This document shows, one piece after another, positions 1-8,285 of a stretch of DNA of 34,835 nt. The stretch is taken from assembly GCA_001595945.1 (NCBI GenBank), contig LSSI01000076.1:1-34835 (forward strand), written 5' to 3'. The first letter of the stretch is position 1, and each line of letters starts with the position of its first letter. The notes below the pieces were generated by a model. It had not been told where the DNA came from and did no database searches. It saw only the letters and a list, made by a program, of their open reading frames with translations. The translations under genes and the position numbers were made by a program. The DNA is from Thermoplasmatales archaeon SM1-50 (GTDB lineage: Archaea; Thermoplasmatota; E2; DHVEG-1).

Positions 1-619
1 TAGTGTAAAGATTCTCAGTGTTATATCCAGTTAGTGCGCTGATTGGGATCACAGGATGCTGTGGGAATGCGGATTTTAGTGTAGCAGGACTTGCATTCTC
101 CGCGTCAATCTTGTTGGCTGCGATAAGAATAGGAAGATTACGTGCCTCAAGGTTCCCAATAATGGTGACATTTACCTGAGTGAATGGGTCTTGTGTTGCA
201 TCCATTACAAGCACCACCCCATCAATGTCGTCAAGCCATCTGATTGATTCGATGACTCCCTCGGTTGCTTCTTTAGCACGCATCCGTGAGTCGTCTTTAG
301 TCATACCATACAAGTTCATAAATTCCTTATAATCGATTTTGGTGGCAATCCCTGGTGTGTCGACAAGGTCCATGGTCAATGAAGATCCATTGTTATCAAT
401 CTTAATATTATTCTTCCATTTGGCTCGTCTGGTCTCATGAGGGACTTCAGAAACACTGCCCATGATATCCCCGGTCCAGTCGCGTAGAATCCGATTTGCC
501 AGCGTTGTTTTCCCCACATTTGGCGGACCGTAGATCCCGATCTTTGCGTGGTTCTTCCCAAAAATCCTATGAATCATTTTCGAAAATTTACTTTCTCTAA
601 ATCTCTCGAGTAATCCCAT
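1..619 (-). CDS. Era-like GTP-binding protein, 3' end outside window
   Basis: Translating the minus strand from ATG at 619 gives 206 codons with no stop before the window edge, so the C-terminus is missing. The G motifs of a TRAFAC (Era/EngA-like) GTPase are in order: P-loop GPPNVGKT at residues 31-38, G3 DTPG at 87-90, G4 NKID at 169-172 and a G5-like ISALTG near 193-198. A short basic helix of about 25 residues precedes the P-loop. The upstream stretch GGAGACAGAAAGG can serve as ribosome binding site. The family binds and hydrolyses GTP, and archaeal members of this type have no well-established target. Ribosome or RNA binding is only an analogy with Era. No KH domain can be assessed because the end is cut. 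Confidence 0.85.
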   Translation of the reverse strand, partial: MGLLERFRESKFSKMIHRIFGKNHAKIGIYGPPNVGKTTLANRILRDWTGDIMGSVSEVPHETRRAKWKNNIKIDNNGSSLTMDLVDTPGIATKIDYKEFMNLYGMTKDDSRMRAKEATEGVIESIRWLDDIDGVVLVMDATQDPFTQVNVTIIGNLEARNLPILIAANKIDAENASPATLKSAFPQHPVIPISALTGYNTENLYT

Positions 620-985
620 CCCTTTCTGTCTCCAAATCGTTTATCTAAATTCAAAAAATAGTATACAAATGATAGTTTATTAGTTTAGCGGCTTATTTCA
701 AGTTTTTTTCATTTTACAAATTAATAATACCTCTTATTTTTTTATTAACGACACCAACATTCAGGAAATATAGTTCTTGAATAGAAGCTTATTTTTATAA
801 TAAAGTCTCCAGATAAAACAATATAACTCATTTAGAAGGTCTATTCTACCAGTTTGAATCAACTCGTCATTCCAGTTCATTTCTGATGAGGATGACAAGA
901 TTGATTTTTCTCCTGAGGAAATGATAGATATCTATATATAAGATAAATACTAATAACCTACTAGAAATTAGGAGGTATATCGGTT
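620..985. promoter_or_regulatory. Divergent intergenic region with promoter for the protease gene
   Basis: This AT-rich spacer separates the leftward GTPase from the rightward protease gene. A box A (TCTATATATAAG) lies at 931-942, placing a transcription start near 965-970. A clear ribosome binding site GGAGGT follows at 971-976, ten bases before the ATG at 986. No open frame of coding character was seen between 650 and 930. Confidence 0.6.
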
Positions 986-2575
986 ATGAAAAAATTCGTA
1001 AATATCTATTGGATGATAGTTCTTTTACTAACTATAGTCATTTCAACATCCGCATTATCTCAACCAATATTGGATACTCACTCTGCAATGTCACTTATTG
1101 AAGATTTTGATCCACTCAATGAACAAATCATCGTGACAGTTACTGTTTATGAAATCCGAGCACTTAAAACAATAGACATTCTTTCCAAACCTGATTTTTA
1201 TCTAAAAGTAACAATCAATGATAAAGAATTTATCAGCGATACTTGGCAAAATATGATGTATGTTGAACATGTAAATTGGTCAGCCTCCTACGAGGTTCCA
1301 AAAGATAAGGAATTTGTTGACGTCACTATTGCATTATGGGATAAAAATACAATCAATGACCGTCTTTGCGATATCAGCCCAAATGACAAAGGGCTCCTCT
1401 CCCAACGCTATACTGCCGAAATCACCTACAGCATCGCAACCGGTGTGTGGTGGGGTGATGACGTCCTTGGGGACCCAAGTGGTTATGGGCGACTCAACGG
1501 ATGTGATGATGGAACCATCTACGAGCAGAATAGGGATTGTGAACTGTGGTTTGATATAACTCAAAACGATTACGATGGAGACGGTCTCCCATACTGGATT
1601 GAGACAACCATGTATAACACCGACCCTGAGGTGAATAACCGTGGAGAAGATGCAGACGCTGATGGAATCCCTATCGAATGGGAACATACATTTGGATTAG
1701 CATATTTTACAGAGGGGTTTGACCCTGGCTACTTCATAGAGTTTGATCCTTTCGTTTGGGAAAATCATTCTGCAATCGATTTTGATGATGATGGATTGAA
1801 CAACATCGAGGAATACGGAACCTGGCAATGGGGATCTGACCCCTTCAGACGAGATCTTTTCCTTGAGCTTGATCAGATGGATAAGGGTCCAGATGGCCAG
1901 GGTAGTTTTGTTCCAATCCAATCCTATGATTATATAAGGGATGCGCATGCGAGGCAGAACATCGTCTGGCATATCGATGACGGTCGTCTTGGTGGTGGAG
2001 AGATCATTCCCTACAAAGAAGTCCTTGAGGAAAACGATCTCTCTGATTGGTATTGGAATTACTTTATGCACGAAGATGAAAACAACTGGCGACGCGGGGT
2101 TTTTCACTGGGGGATTATTTCGTATAATTGGTCATGGGCAAAAGGCTTCTGTTTTTCCTCAAGAATTAATGGGTCATCTGCCCGTGATTGTTTCTTTCTT
2201 TCAACAAAATATCATGATTCACGGGTTAAAAACGTTCCATTAATTGATAGTCTCATCAGAAAAACCTTTGATCCTGAGAAACAGCGAGCCATGATTTATG
2301 CTGGAGCAATAATGCATGAAACTGGGCATTCTTTGTCCATCTGGAATCGTGGGGTGGATAATCGAAATTCATATTGGCCATGGCAACTTGGATTCTGGCG
2401 ATACGCACGATATAAAAGCGTCATGAATTACCGGTATATCTACACCGACCTCATGGATTATTCTGATGGCTCCCATGGGAGAAACGATTTTGACGATTGG
2501 GGTACTCTTGATCTCACCAGCTTCAACCCAAGAACCACAGAAACAGAAATAGAATATAACAACAGAGGGGTCTAG
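986..2575 (+). CDS. Secreted metzincin-like metalloprotease with C2-like and Ca-binding repeats
   Basis: A 529-residue exported protein. Residues 1-25 form a signal peptide with a hydrophobic core (IVLLLTIVI). Residues about 45-130 look like a C2-type beta sandwich. Three aspartate-rich Ca-binding segments of thrombospondin-3/dockerin style follow (DYDGDGLP near 195, DADADGIP near 222, DFDDDGLN near 265). The catalytic part holds HETGH at 444-448 and, about 35 residues later, SVMNY, which matches the Met-turn of metzincin zinc proteases. The usual motif is HExxHxxGxxH; here the sequence is HETGHSLSIWN, so Ser replaces Gly and Asn454 replaces the third His. The protein may use another ligand or be weakly active. 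Box A at 931-942 and GGAGGT at 971-976 support the start. The next gene begins 5 bases after the stop, so the two are probably cotranscribed. Confidence 0.75.
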   Translation: MKKFVNIYWMIVLLLTIVISTSALSQPILDTHSAMSLIEDFDPLNEQIIVTVTVYEIRALKTIDILSKPDFYLKVTINDKEFISDTWQNMMYVEHVNWSASYEVPKDKEFVDVTIALWDKNTINDRLCDISPNDKGLLSQRYTAEITYSIATGVWWGDDVLGDPSGYGRLNGCDDGTIYEQNRDCELWFDITQNDYDGDGLPYWIETTMYNTDPEVNNRGEDADADGIPIEWEHTFGLAYFTEGFDPGYFIEFDPFVWENHSAIDFDDDGLNNIEEYGTWQWGSDPFRRDLFLELDQMDKGPDGQGSFVPIQSYDYIRDAHARQNIVWHIDDGRLGGGEIIPYKEVLEENDLSDWYWNYFMHEDENNWRRGVFHWGIISYNWSWAKGFCFSSRINGSSARDCFFLSTKYHDSRVKNVPLIDSLIRKTFDPEKQRAMIYAGAIMHETGHSLSIWNRGVDNRNSYWPWQLGFWRYARYKSVMNYRYIYTDLMDYSDGSHGRNDFDDWGTLDLTSFNPRTTETEIEYNNRGV

Positions 2576-2580
2576 GTAGC

Positions 2581-2946
2581 ATGAACAAAATACTCTTGAG
2601 TTTGACTCTCCTAGCATTACTAAGCGGATGTTTTACTACAACAGCGCTGGCAGCTCCAGAAATAACCGGCGTATGGGGGGGATATGGCATACGTGCAACT
2701 GTGTTGGATGCTGATCAGTACAATTGGAAAATAGAGATCATAGGTTTACGTATCCGTTACGGTGGTATAACTGAAGGAACCATAGACGGAAACGTCAATG
2801 TAACAATCAGAACCCATCTCTTTCCACCAGCGTTTGGATTTGGAATAATGGACATAAAGGTAACCGTGCTTCATGATTGGCTGCCGGTTGATATGGAGAA
2901 ACGAACCGGTTTTATGATCGGACCTTTTCTTCTGCTTTTGCAGTAA
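2581..2946 (+). CDS. Small exported protein, function unknown
   Basis: A 121-residue protein starting 5 bases after the protease stop, probably in the same transcript. Residues 1-24 are a signal peptide. It holds LSGC, which could act as a lipobox with Cys17 as lipid anchor, and ALA at the end, which could act as a signal peptidase I site. The mature part is rich in beta-forming residues and Gly (GVWGGYGIRA, then alternating VTI/IRT strands) and ends in a hydrophobic stretch (GPFLLLLQ). I recognise no family. Position suggests a cell-surface partner of the protease, but nothing in the sequence proves that. Confidence 0.6.
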   Translation: MNKILLSLTLLALLSGCFTTTALAAPEITGVWGGYGIRATVLDADQYNWKIEIIGLRIRYGGITEGTIDGNVNVTIRTHLFPPAFGFGIMDIKVTVLHDWLPVDMEKRTGFMIGPFLLLLQ

Positions 2947-3236
2947 GGCCACATGCGATTCATAAAAACTCATCCTTAAGCTCTATCATCGAAAGTCGTA
3001 TCATTATCTTTGCAAGATAGTAAGAAACAAAGTAAAGGAGAAAAAGAGTTTTTTTTATTTTAGCGAAATTTACTTATAATCTTACGAAGGGCGGTCTTTA
3101 TATTGAACATTCAAGTGGCCTAATACGTAAAAACTTATCATAAGAAAAGGATTCTTACCCCCTTCATGGAAATAAATCGATTCAAAACAAAAATCCTAAA
3201 TAGACCTACGTGGTATCACTGATTGGAGAGACTTTC

Positions 3237-3764
3237 ATGGTTGAGAAAAAATTTGAACATGGCCTTTTAAAAGCAGGTTTTTCAGGAGCAGTAGTCATTG
3301 GATGGCTTGTTTTTATGATCCTTTTTTTAGCGTTCTACTCTGAAGGTTTTCAAACAAATGAAAAATTTGCTATCCTTCTACTGTCAATTTTGATTATTAT
3401 TGTTTTGCTTGGTGGGTTTTGGGCGTTTTGGTCTCTTCGGTTGATGTCGAAAAAAGATTGGGAAATGTTTAAAATCAAGGGATTCAAGTGGAGGCTAATT
3501 GGTACAATTACCTACGGACTTGCACTGTTACTAATTTTAATTTATTGTTTTTGGTATTTATGGATAGATTTTAATTTTTGGCAATATCTCGCGGTACTTT
3601 TTGTAGTTCTCTTGGTAAGCGGTGGTTTACTAGGTGGTATCTGGGCGTCATGGAGCTCTATATACAAGGATGAAATGAATAAGTTTGGCGAAGAATTCGG
3701 AAAAAAGTTTGAAAATGAGTTTAAAGAAAGTTTCGAAAAGAAGGAAGAAAAAGAGACAGAGTAA
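3237..3764 (+). CDS. Four-helix integral membrane protein, internally duplicated
   Basis: The frame is open from a GTG at 3210, but I place the start at ATG 3237. A GGAGAG at 3225-3230 sits 6 bases before it, and a box A (CCTAAATAG, 3195-3203) puts transcription start downstream of 3210. The 175-residue product has four hydrophobic segments arranged as two similar pairs. Each pair ends in a related motif (LGGFWAFWS after helix 2, LGGIWASWS after helix 4), which indicates duplication of a two-helix unit. The C-terminus is a charged tail of about 30 residues rich in Lys, Glu and Phe, probably cytoplasmic. No enzymatic motif is visible and I do not recognise the family. Confidence 0.65.
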   Translation: MVEKKFEHGLLKAGFSGAVVIGWLVFMILFLAFYSEGFQTNEKFAILLLSILIIIVLLGGFWAFWSLRLMSKKDWEMFKIKGFKWRLIGTITYGLALLLILIYCFWYLWIDFNFWQYLAVLFVVLLVSGGLLGGIWASWSSIYKDEMNKFGEEFGKKFENEFKESFEKKEEKETE

Positions 3765-3833
3765 AGATACATATTCATAAGATTGGAGTGGGATATCTTC
3801 TTTTTTTGCTTTTTCGCACAAACCATTGGAAAC

Positions 3834-3868
3834 CGTGTCACCGCTTGTTCGCTGAAGGTATTATTTAT
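3834..3868 (+). repeat. Possible degenerate copy (F) of the dispersed GTGTCACTGC repeat
   Basis: CCGTGTCACCGCTT resembles the core of the repeat family found at five other places. The pyrimidine-rich part is replaced by TGTTCGCTGAAGG and the match ends soon after. It lies about 70 bases after the membrane protein stop. It may be a decayed copy or chance. Confidence 0.25.
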
Positions 3869-3902
3869 TGGTGTATTTGTTACAAAAATGTTATTTTGAA
3901 AA

Positions 3903-3913
3903 ATTTTATATAG
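3903..3913 (+). promoter_or_regulatory. Box A promoter of the small basic protein gene
   Basis: ATTTTATATAG is a near-consensus archaeal TATA element. Transcription would start near 3938, leaving a leader of about 80 bases before the ribosome binding site at 4005-4014. Confidence 0.55.
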
Positions 3914-4017
3914 ACATATCGCATAGGAAATAAAACGGAGAAACAGATTTTGTTCAATTTACTTTTAAAAAGAAGAGTTTGTTTCTCGATAGATGGAGAG
4001 AATTAAAGGAGGAAAAA

Positions 4018-4191
4018 ATGGCAGGTAAAAAATTTATTCATGTAAAGAGTTATGTCCGAAGGATGCCGAAAAAAATTGGTACAGAAAAAAAAGAAAAAAA
4101 ACTGAAGGCTGAGTATAAACTTAGAGTCAAGTTTGGTGCTCACCGCAATCTTCCGTACAAAGAATGGAAAAAATGGTATTTATGTGAGTAA
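4018..4191 (+). CDS. Small basic protein, function unknown
   Basis: A 57-residue, strongly basic protein. The frame is open from an ATG at 3979, but AAAGGAGGAA at 4005-4014 sits just before ATG 4018, which decides the start. The middle is a run of Lys and Glu (about residues 20-30). The ends are more regular (KKFIHVKSYVRRMPKK at the front, YKEWKKWYL at the back). The charge suggests nucleic acid or ribosome binding, which is inference only. It has its own promoter (box A at 3903-3913) and stands alone between two non-coding stretches. Confidence 0.55.
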   Translation: MAGKKFIHVKSYVRRMPKKIGTEKKEKKLKAEYKLRVKFGAHRNLPYKEWKKWYLCE

Positions 4192-4221
4192 TATCATTAA
4201 TAAAACAATGAGTCTTAAATT

Positions 4222-4272
4222 TGTGTCACTGCTTTCCCATTCTGACCTTGTTTTTGAGGATATGTTTTATAG
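4222..4272 (+). repeat. Dispersed intergenic repeat, copy A
   Basis: TGTGTCACTGCTTTCCCA followed by TGAGGATATGTTTTATAG. It matches copies B to E elsewhere in the window in the same orientation. The 3' end resembles a TATA element. It lies between the small basic protein gene and the three-gene small cluster. Confidence 0.75.
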
Positions 4273-4500
4273 TCCAAGTTAAATCGCTGACATTACTAAT
4301 TGAGAACACTGTTTTTCATCTGGTGTAATTACTCATAAATGTTTTTAGTAAGCCACAACACCCCTAAACGGTTTTAATTCTTGATGACGAAAAAAGTCAG
4401 TGGTAAAACCAAGGATGTGTGAAACCCATGAGCAAAGAACAAACTAAAAATAAGGCAGGTAGTTCGACGATAGGACTTCTTGAAAGGGGGGAGGTCGTAA

Positions 4501-4655
4501 TGCAGGAGAAAAAGACCATTCAGCAAGGATTGGTAACCTCGACGATGCTTCCAAGAAGCGATCCAAAGTCGTATTGGAATACATCAGCTGGGAAGAAACG
4601 TATCGCAGAGATGAAACATATAATGATGAACAAGGGTGAACTGGTGAAAGCATGA
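4501..4655 (+). CDS. Small protein, first of three overlapping genes
   Basis: A 51-residue product when started at ATG 4501, which is preceded by a strong ribosome binding site (GGGGGGAGGT, 4487-4496). The frame continues upstream to ATG 4428, which would add 24 residues but has no binding site, so I prefer 4501. The protein is polar with a basic middle (SAGKKRIAEMKH). It has no recognisable domain. Its stop overlaps the start of the next gene as ATGA, indicating translational coupling. Confidence 0.5.
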
Positions 4656-4876
4656 ACCAAGCTCAACAGGGATGTGACTGGCTTATGCAGGATTTGAGAG
4701 AATGGTGGCAGAAACGAAGAATAGGACAACAAGCATCACGTCTAATACTTTATCAAAGCCAATTACAGTTCACACGCTATCGCACACTTTCGTTGGTTAA
4801 AACGATGATTCTAGTTATGGTTCTGGTTATCATTGCGATACTTGGCGTACAGATGTTTGGAAAAAGGTGGTTATAG
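4652..4876 (+). CDS. Small protein with one C-terminal membrane helix
   Basis: A 74-residue protein whose ATG overlaps the preceding stop (ATGA at 4652-4655). The first 50 residues are polar and basic, with Trp pairs (DLREWWQKRR). Residues about 52-68 form a single hydrophobic helix (ILVMVLVIIAILGV), followed by a short basic tail. This is the layout of a tail-anchored or single-pass protein with the bulk in the cytoplasm. The stop TAG shares its G with the GTG of the next gene. I do not recognise the family. Confidence 0.55.
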   Translation: MNQAQQGCDWLMQDLREWWQKRRIGQQASRLILYQSQLQFTRYRTLSLVKTMILVMVLVIIAILGVQMFGKRWL

Positions 4877-5064
4877 TGAACGACCTTGATAGTATTCAGA
4901 CTGACCTCAAACAGATTAAAACGAGCCTTGCAACCATCGAGAACCAGCTCTGCTCTGAGCTCTACACCGTGAGGACACCGAAGGAAGCAGGTGAGTTATT
5001 TGCGAGGCTTGTGGAGAACGTGCGACTTGGACATGGACTTGAGCTTATCGTGCGGAAGGTATAA
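4876..5064 (+). CDS. Small helical protein, third of the cluster
   Basis: A GTG start at 4876 overlaps the preceding stop by one base and has AAGGTGG at 4863-4869 upstream; an earlier in-frame GTG at 4867 lies inside that site and is less likely. The 62-residue product begins with a helix of coiled-coil character (DLDSIQTDLKQIKTSLATIE) and ends in a second amphipathic helix. Local base composition is richer in G+C than the neighbouring DNA. The compact three-gene arrangement resembles small accessory or viral genes, but no replication or integration gene is nearby. Confidence 0.5.
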   Translation: MNDLDSIQTDLKQIKTSLATIENQLCSELYTVRTPKEAGELFARLVENVRLGHGLELIVRKV

Positions 5065-5131
5065 ATAATGCATTCATCTCTTTTTTTGCAAACAGGGTTT
5101 ACTTATTTATTGGGATTCCAAAAAATAATAA

Positions 5132-5141
5132 CCCTTAAATA
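5132..5141 (+). promoter_or_regulatory. Box A promoter of the coiled-coil gene
   Basis: CCCTTAAATA is TATA-like and lies 54 bases before the ATG at 5195, giving a leader of about 30 bases. No clear ribosome binding site precedes the ATG. Confidence 0.45.
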
Positions 5142-5194
5142 GCATCAACATTATTCGCTTAGTAGAGAATTAATTAAATGGGACGGCATGATTT

Positions 5195-6148
5195 ATGACT
5201 GAAGAAAAAGTAGGTGGTATAGGAACGAAAGGAGTAAAAGACTCATTTATAGAACAACTACAGGAAGCATCAACAGAACTTGGGTCTATCAAAAGTTCAT
5301 TTTCTAAAGGAATGGAGGATCTTGCAAAAATCCAAAGTATGCTTAGCCTTGAAGGGTTAAACAAAATGGATTCTATGATGCGGTCCTTTGAAGACCGTCT
5401 TTCTGAGGCAGAAAAACGCCGGGAAGAGGCTGTCGAAGGAGCCCGTCGGTATAGCATGGAACTTGAGAAAGAAAAAGAACGATTGATTAAACTCTGGGAT
5501 GCCTATAAAAACCAAGAGGAATCCTTATCTGCACAAGAGAAACGAGTCATAGAGCTTGAAGAACGATTACGTGATACTGAACAGATCAGAATGCAATTCG
5601 AACGAGATGCGACCGCACGGATACAGACCTTGACGCAGAAGTTAGATGAACGTGAACAAGCGGTAAAGCAGTTAGATGACATGAAAGAGCAAGTGATGCG
5701 GTTTGATACCCTTCGAACGCAAATGGAAAAAGACATGGACCAGATGAGAGGGGAGATCAAAACAAAGGAAGATGTCATCAAAGGCTTAGAACAGCAAGTC
5801 GGGGAGTTACGCAAATTTGAGCAGTTCGCAGAATTCAAAACAAGATTCGAACAAGTCTCATGTGAATATGAAAAGGAAAAAGAACGGCTCACGAAACTGT
5901 TCCGATTGTATGAAGAAACAGAGTCAGAGAACAAGCAGTTAAAAGAGGAAATTAGAGATTGGCAGAGCTGGTTTGAATCAAACGAAGATCTTTTCACGAA
6001 ACTATTTACCTCTGTAGAGCATCTAAAGCAGCGAAATGTCATGCCTTCTGAGACAAAGAATGAAGAGGACAGCGAAACCCAACCAGCCTCTAATGCACGA
6101 CATGAGTCTGCTGAGAAACCAAAACGGAAACTGCGATTCAGAAAATAA
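5195..6148 (+). CDS. Long coiled-coil protein
   Basis: A 317-residue soluble protein dominated by heptad-patterned, Glu/Lys/Gln-rich helix from about residue 15 to 265. It has no signal peptide or membrane segment. The C-terminal 45 residues are acidic and polar, then end in a very basic tail (EKPKRKLRFRK) that could bind nucleic acid or membrane. No ATPase motif is present, so it is not an SMC protein by itself. It is convergent with rad50 across a T-rich spacer. A structural or partner role in DNA handling is possible from position alone, but nothing in the sequence shows it. Confidence 0.65.
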   Translation: MTEEKVGGIGTKGVKDSFIEQLQEASTELGSIKSSFSKGMEDLAKIQSMLSLEGLNKMDSMMRSFEDRLSEAEKRREEAVEGARRYSMELEKEKERLIKLWDAYKNQEESLSAQEKRVIELEERLRDTEQIRMQFERDATARIQTLTQKLDEREQAVKQLDDMKEQVMRFDTLRTQMEKDMDQMRGEIKTKEDVIKGLEQQVGELRKFEQFAEFKTRFEQVSCEYEKEKERLTKLFRLYEETESENKQLKEEIRDWQSWFESNEDLFTKLFTSVEHLKQRNVMPSETKNEEDSETQPASNARHESAEKPKRKLRFRK

Positions 6149-6157
6149 AAAATCATT

Positions 6158-6179
6158 ATTTTTTTCCTTTTTTTTATTT
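6158..6179 (+). terminator. Poly-T terminator between convergent genes
   Basis: Two T-runs (TTTTTTT CC TTTTTTTT) follow the coiled-coil gene stop, typical of archaeal intrinsic termination. On the other strand, T-runs just past the rad50 stop (near 6145-6155) could serve rad50. Confidence 0.5.
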
Positions 6180-8285
6180 TTATTCCATTGTTATCGTGCT
6201 AATTCCACTGTCATCTTCTCGTATCGTTAGTGTATTTTCGGTAAAATGTTTGATTTCTTCGACATGAGTGATAAGAAAGATTTGTTTGAACTTCGAGGAA
6301 TAATTGTTCAGTGCCTTGATGATATTTTGTTTACGCAAGTAATCCTGAGAACCAAAGATTTCATCTAGGATTATGAACTGGAAAACACTGCCGGCACGCT
6401 CGGTTATTATCTCCGAAATCGCTAGCCTGATACAAAGGTTAGCAAGATCTTCTTCTCCACCAGAAAATCGTTCTATTGTATACGGGACAGCACGATCATA
6501 TACTAAAAGATTGTAATCTTCATCCAGCTCGATTTGTGAGTATTTTCCCTCAGTAAGCTCATCAAAAAGCTCTGAAGCCTGCAATGAAAGCGTTGGCCGG
6601 ATCTGGGAGATGAGATATGTTCGATAGGAATCCATCACCTCTGAAAGCATACTGAGGTTTTTACCTTCTTTTCGATCACTTTGGAGTTTTTTGAGAAGTC
6701 TTTGTTGTTCTTCAATGTTTTTTTCAAAGGTTTTTATCTGCTGGCTGATGAGATCTTTTTTTCCCTCTTGTTGCTTTATTTCTACTGTGATGTGCTGATA
6801 GTTTTCATTTATAGCGTCAAGTTCCAATAACGTCTTTTGGTAGATTTTATATACTTCGCTTACCTGGGTTCGAATCTGTTGGTACTGCTTTTCATCAAAT
6901 TGGATAGCGCCGATTGTTTCAAGCTCTTTCTTTTTGCTTTCGAGTTGTTGTTTCTCTCGCTGGATTTCTGTAGAGCTATGGCGAAGGACGCTTTGGAGTT
7001 TCTCCCGTTCAACGACTTGATTTCGTAGATATGTGGCTTTTTTTTGTAATGCTTGCTTTTCTTTGGTGAGTTTCTCGTTGTCGAGCTGCAGTTTTTTTCC
7101 TTCTTCAGTTAATCGCTTTGCATCCTGATTTTTCTTTGTAAGGTCATCTTTGTAAGCGGTAAGGAGTTTTTGGTGTTGCTGCCCAAGCACACGTTCGCAG
7201 GTCGGGCATTTCGCCTGGGGTCCCATGGTTTCGATATTGTGTTTTTTTGTTGTTATTTCTTTGATATCATCCTTAAGCCGATGAAAGAGTGTATCGTTAT
7301 GCTCTTGTTTCTTTAACATGGATTGTAGAAGAGCAGAGTTTTTCTCCTGTTGCTGTTCAAACGTTTGAAGTTCTTTTTCCAGATTCTTAAACAAAGTAAG
7401 TTTTTCGTTGTGTTTGTCAAGGAATTGTTGTCGTTCTTGTAGTGTTTTTTCCAGTGATGAAATATCCTTTTCTAAACGTTGTTTTTTTTCAAATCTGCTT
7501 TTTTTTCCTTCGAGTTGTTCGACAGTTTTATAGAGGGTTTCATAGGATAGTTTTTTTGCTTCACAGTCTTTCTTCATTTTCGTACGCTGTTCTAGAGTCG
7601 TATGAAGTTGTTTTTTTTGGTCCTGAAGCCGCTGCATGTGCTCTTTTTGTTTTCTCTGTTGGTTTTGAATTTCCTGTGTGTATATTGTTATCTTATCTTG
7701 TCCTTTTTCATTTACTAGGTCATCTGAGAGTTTTTCAACAAGAGCTTTTTTCTCTTTTACATCGGATCGGATCTCACTAATGATGTCGTCAACTGCATTA
7801 ATACCAAGCATTCGCAGAATCAGTTGTCGACGTTCACTAGGGTTCATGGATGATAATGTGTTTAGTTCTTTCTGCTTTGCAAAAATAGAGGTGTAAAATG
7901 ATTTCCAGTCCATCCCGAGTCTTTTCTGAATAAATCTACTAAGGCTCTCTGCACCGTTTGCGGCGAGTTTGCCATTGACTGTTGCACTACCTGACGCGGA
8001 TAGGTTTTTTCCACTCATCTCTCGAACAACATGGTAGGTGTCACCGTCGAAGATAAAATCAAGCTCGACCAGACATGGGTCTGATGGCGCTGTGCCTTCC
8101 CGTTTGATTTGATCAGTCGCGGTCCGAGCCGCAACAGGGCCATACAGCGTCCATGCGACCGCTTCAAACAGGGTTGATTTCCCGACACCGTTTAAACCAA
8201 CAACGCCGGTAACCCCATCAGGAAATTCGATATAACAGTCTTTGAATTTCCGGAAGTTTTTCAGATGAATTGACTTAAGGATCAT
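6180..8285 (-). CDS. rad50: Rad50-type DNA repair ATPase
   Basis: A 701-residue ABC/SMC ATPase that pairs with Mre11 to tether and process DNA double-strand ends. The N-terminal Walker A (GLNGVGKST) is at 30-38. A long coiled coil is broken by the zinc hook CPTC at 360-363, through which two Rad50 molecules dimerise. The C-terminal half carries the ABC signature FSGGEEDLANL (607-617), Walker B QFIILDE (636-642), a D-loop (GSQD) and the H-loop histidine near 674. All key residues are present. At 701 residues it is shorter than typical archaeal Rad50 (around 850-900), so the coils are short. Its ATG overlaps the mre11 stop by 4 bases. Confidence 0.95.
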   Translation of the reverse strand: MILKSIHLKNFRKFKDCYIEFPDGVTGVVGLNGVGKSTLFEAVAWTLYGPVAARTATDQIKREGTAPSDPCLVELDFIFDGDTYHVVREMSGKNLSASGSATVNGKLAANGAESLSRFIQKRLGMDWKSFYTSIFAKQKELNTLSSMNPSERRQLILRMLGINAVDDIISEIRSDVKEKKALVEKLSDDLVNEKGQDKITIYTQEIQNQQRKQKEHMQRLQDQKKQLHTTLEQRTKMKKDCEAKKLSYETLYKTVEQLEGKKSRFEKKQRLEKDISSLEKTLQERQQFLDKHNEKLTLFKNLEKELQTFEQQQEKNSALLQSMLKKQEHNDTLFHRLKDDIKEITTKKHNIETMGPQAKCPTCERVLGQQHQKLLTAYKDDLTKKNQDAKRLTEEGKKLQLDNEKLTKEKQALQKKATYLRNQVVEREKLQSVLRHSSTEIQREKQQLESKKKELETIGAIQFDEKQYQQIRTQVSEVYKIYQKTLLELDAINENYQHITVEIKQQEGKKDLISQQIKTFEKNIEEQQRLLKKLQSDRKEGKNLSMLSEVMDSYRTYLISQIRPTLSLQASELFDELTEGKYSQIELDEDYNLLVYDRAVPYTIERFSGGEEDLANLCIRLAISEIITERAGSVFQFIILDEIFGSQDYLRKQNIIKALNNYSSKFKQIFLITHVEEIKHFTENTLTIREDDSGISTITME

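Noticed and set aside
876-920. Possible C/D box small RNA (TGATGA and CTGA flanked by CATTTC and GAAATG)
   Set aside because: Box C lacks the purine, the closing stem does not fit a kink-turn, and no internal C' and D' boxes at proper spacing are present.
1334-2107. Leftward frames inside the protease gene
   Set aside because: Antisense readings of the aspartate-rich protease; no promoter, binding site or family.
5503-6156. Leftward 217-codon frame opposite the coiled-coil gene
   Set aside because: Ser- and Cys-rich product is the antisense reading of Glu/Lys/Arg-rich codons; no start signal or family.
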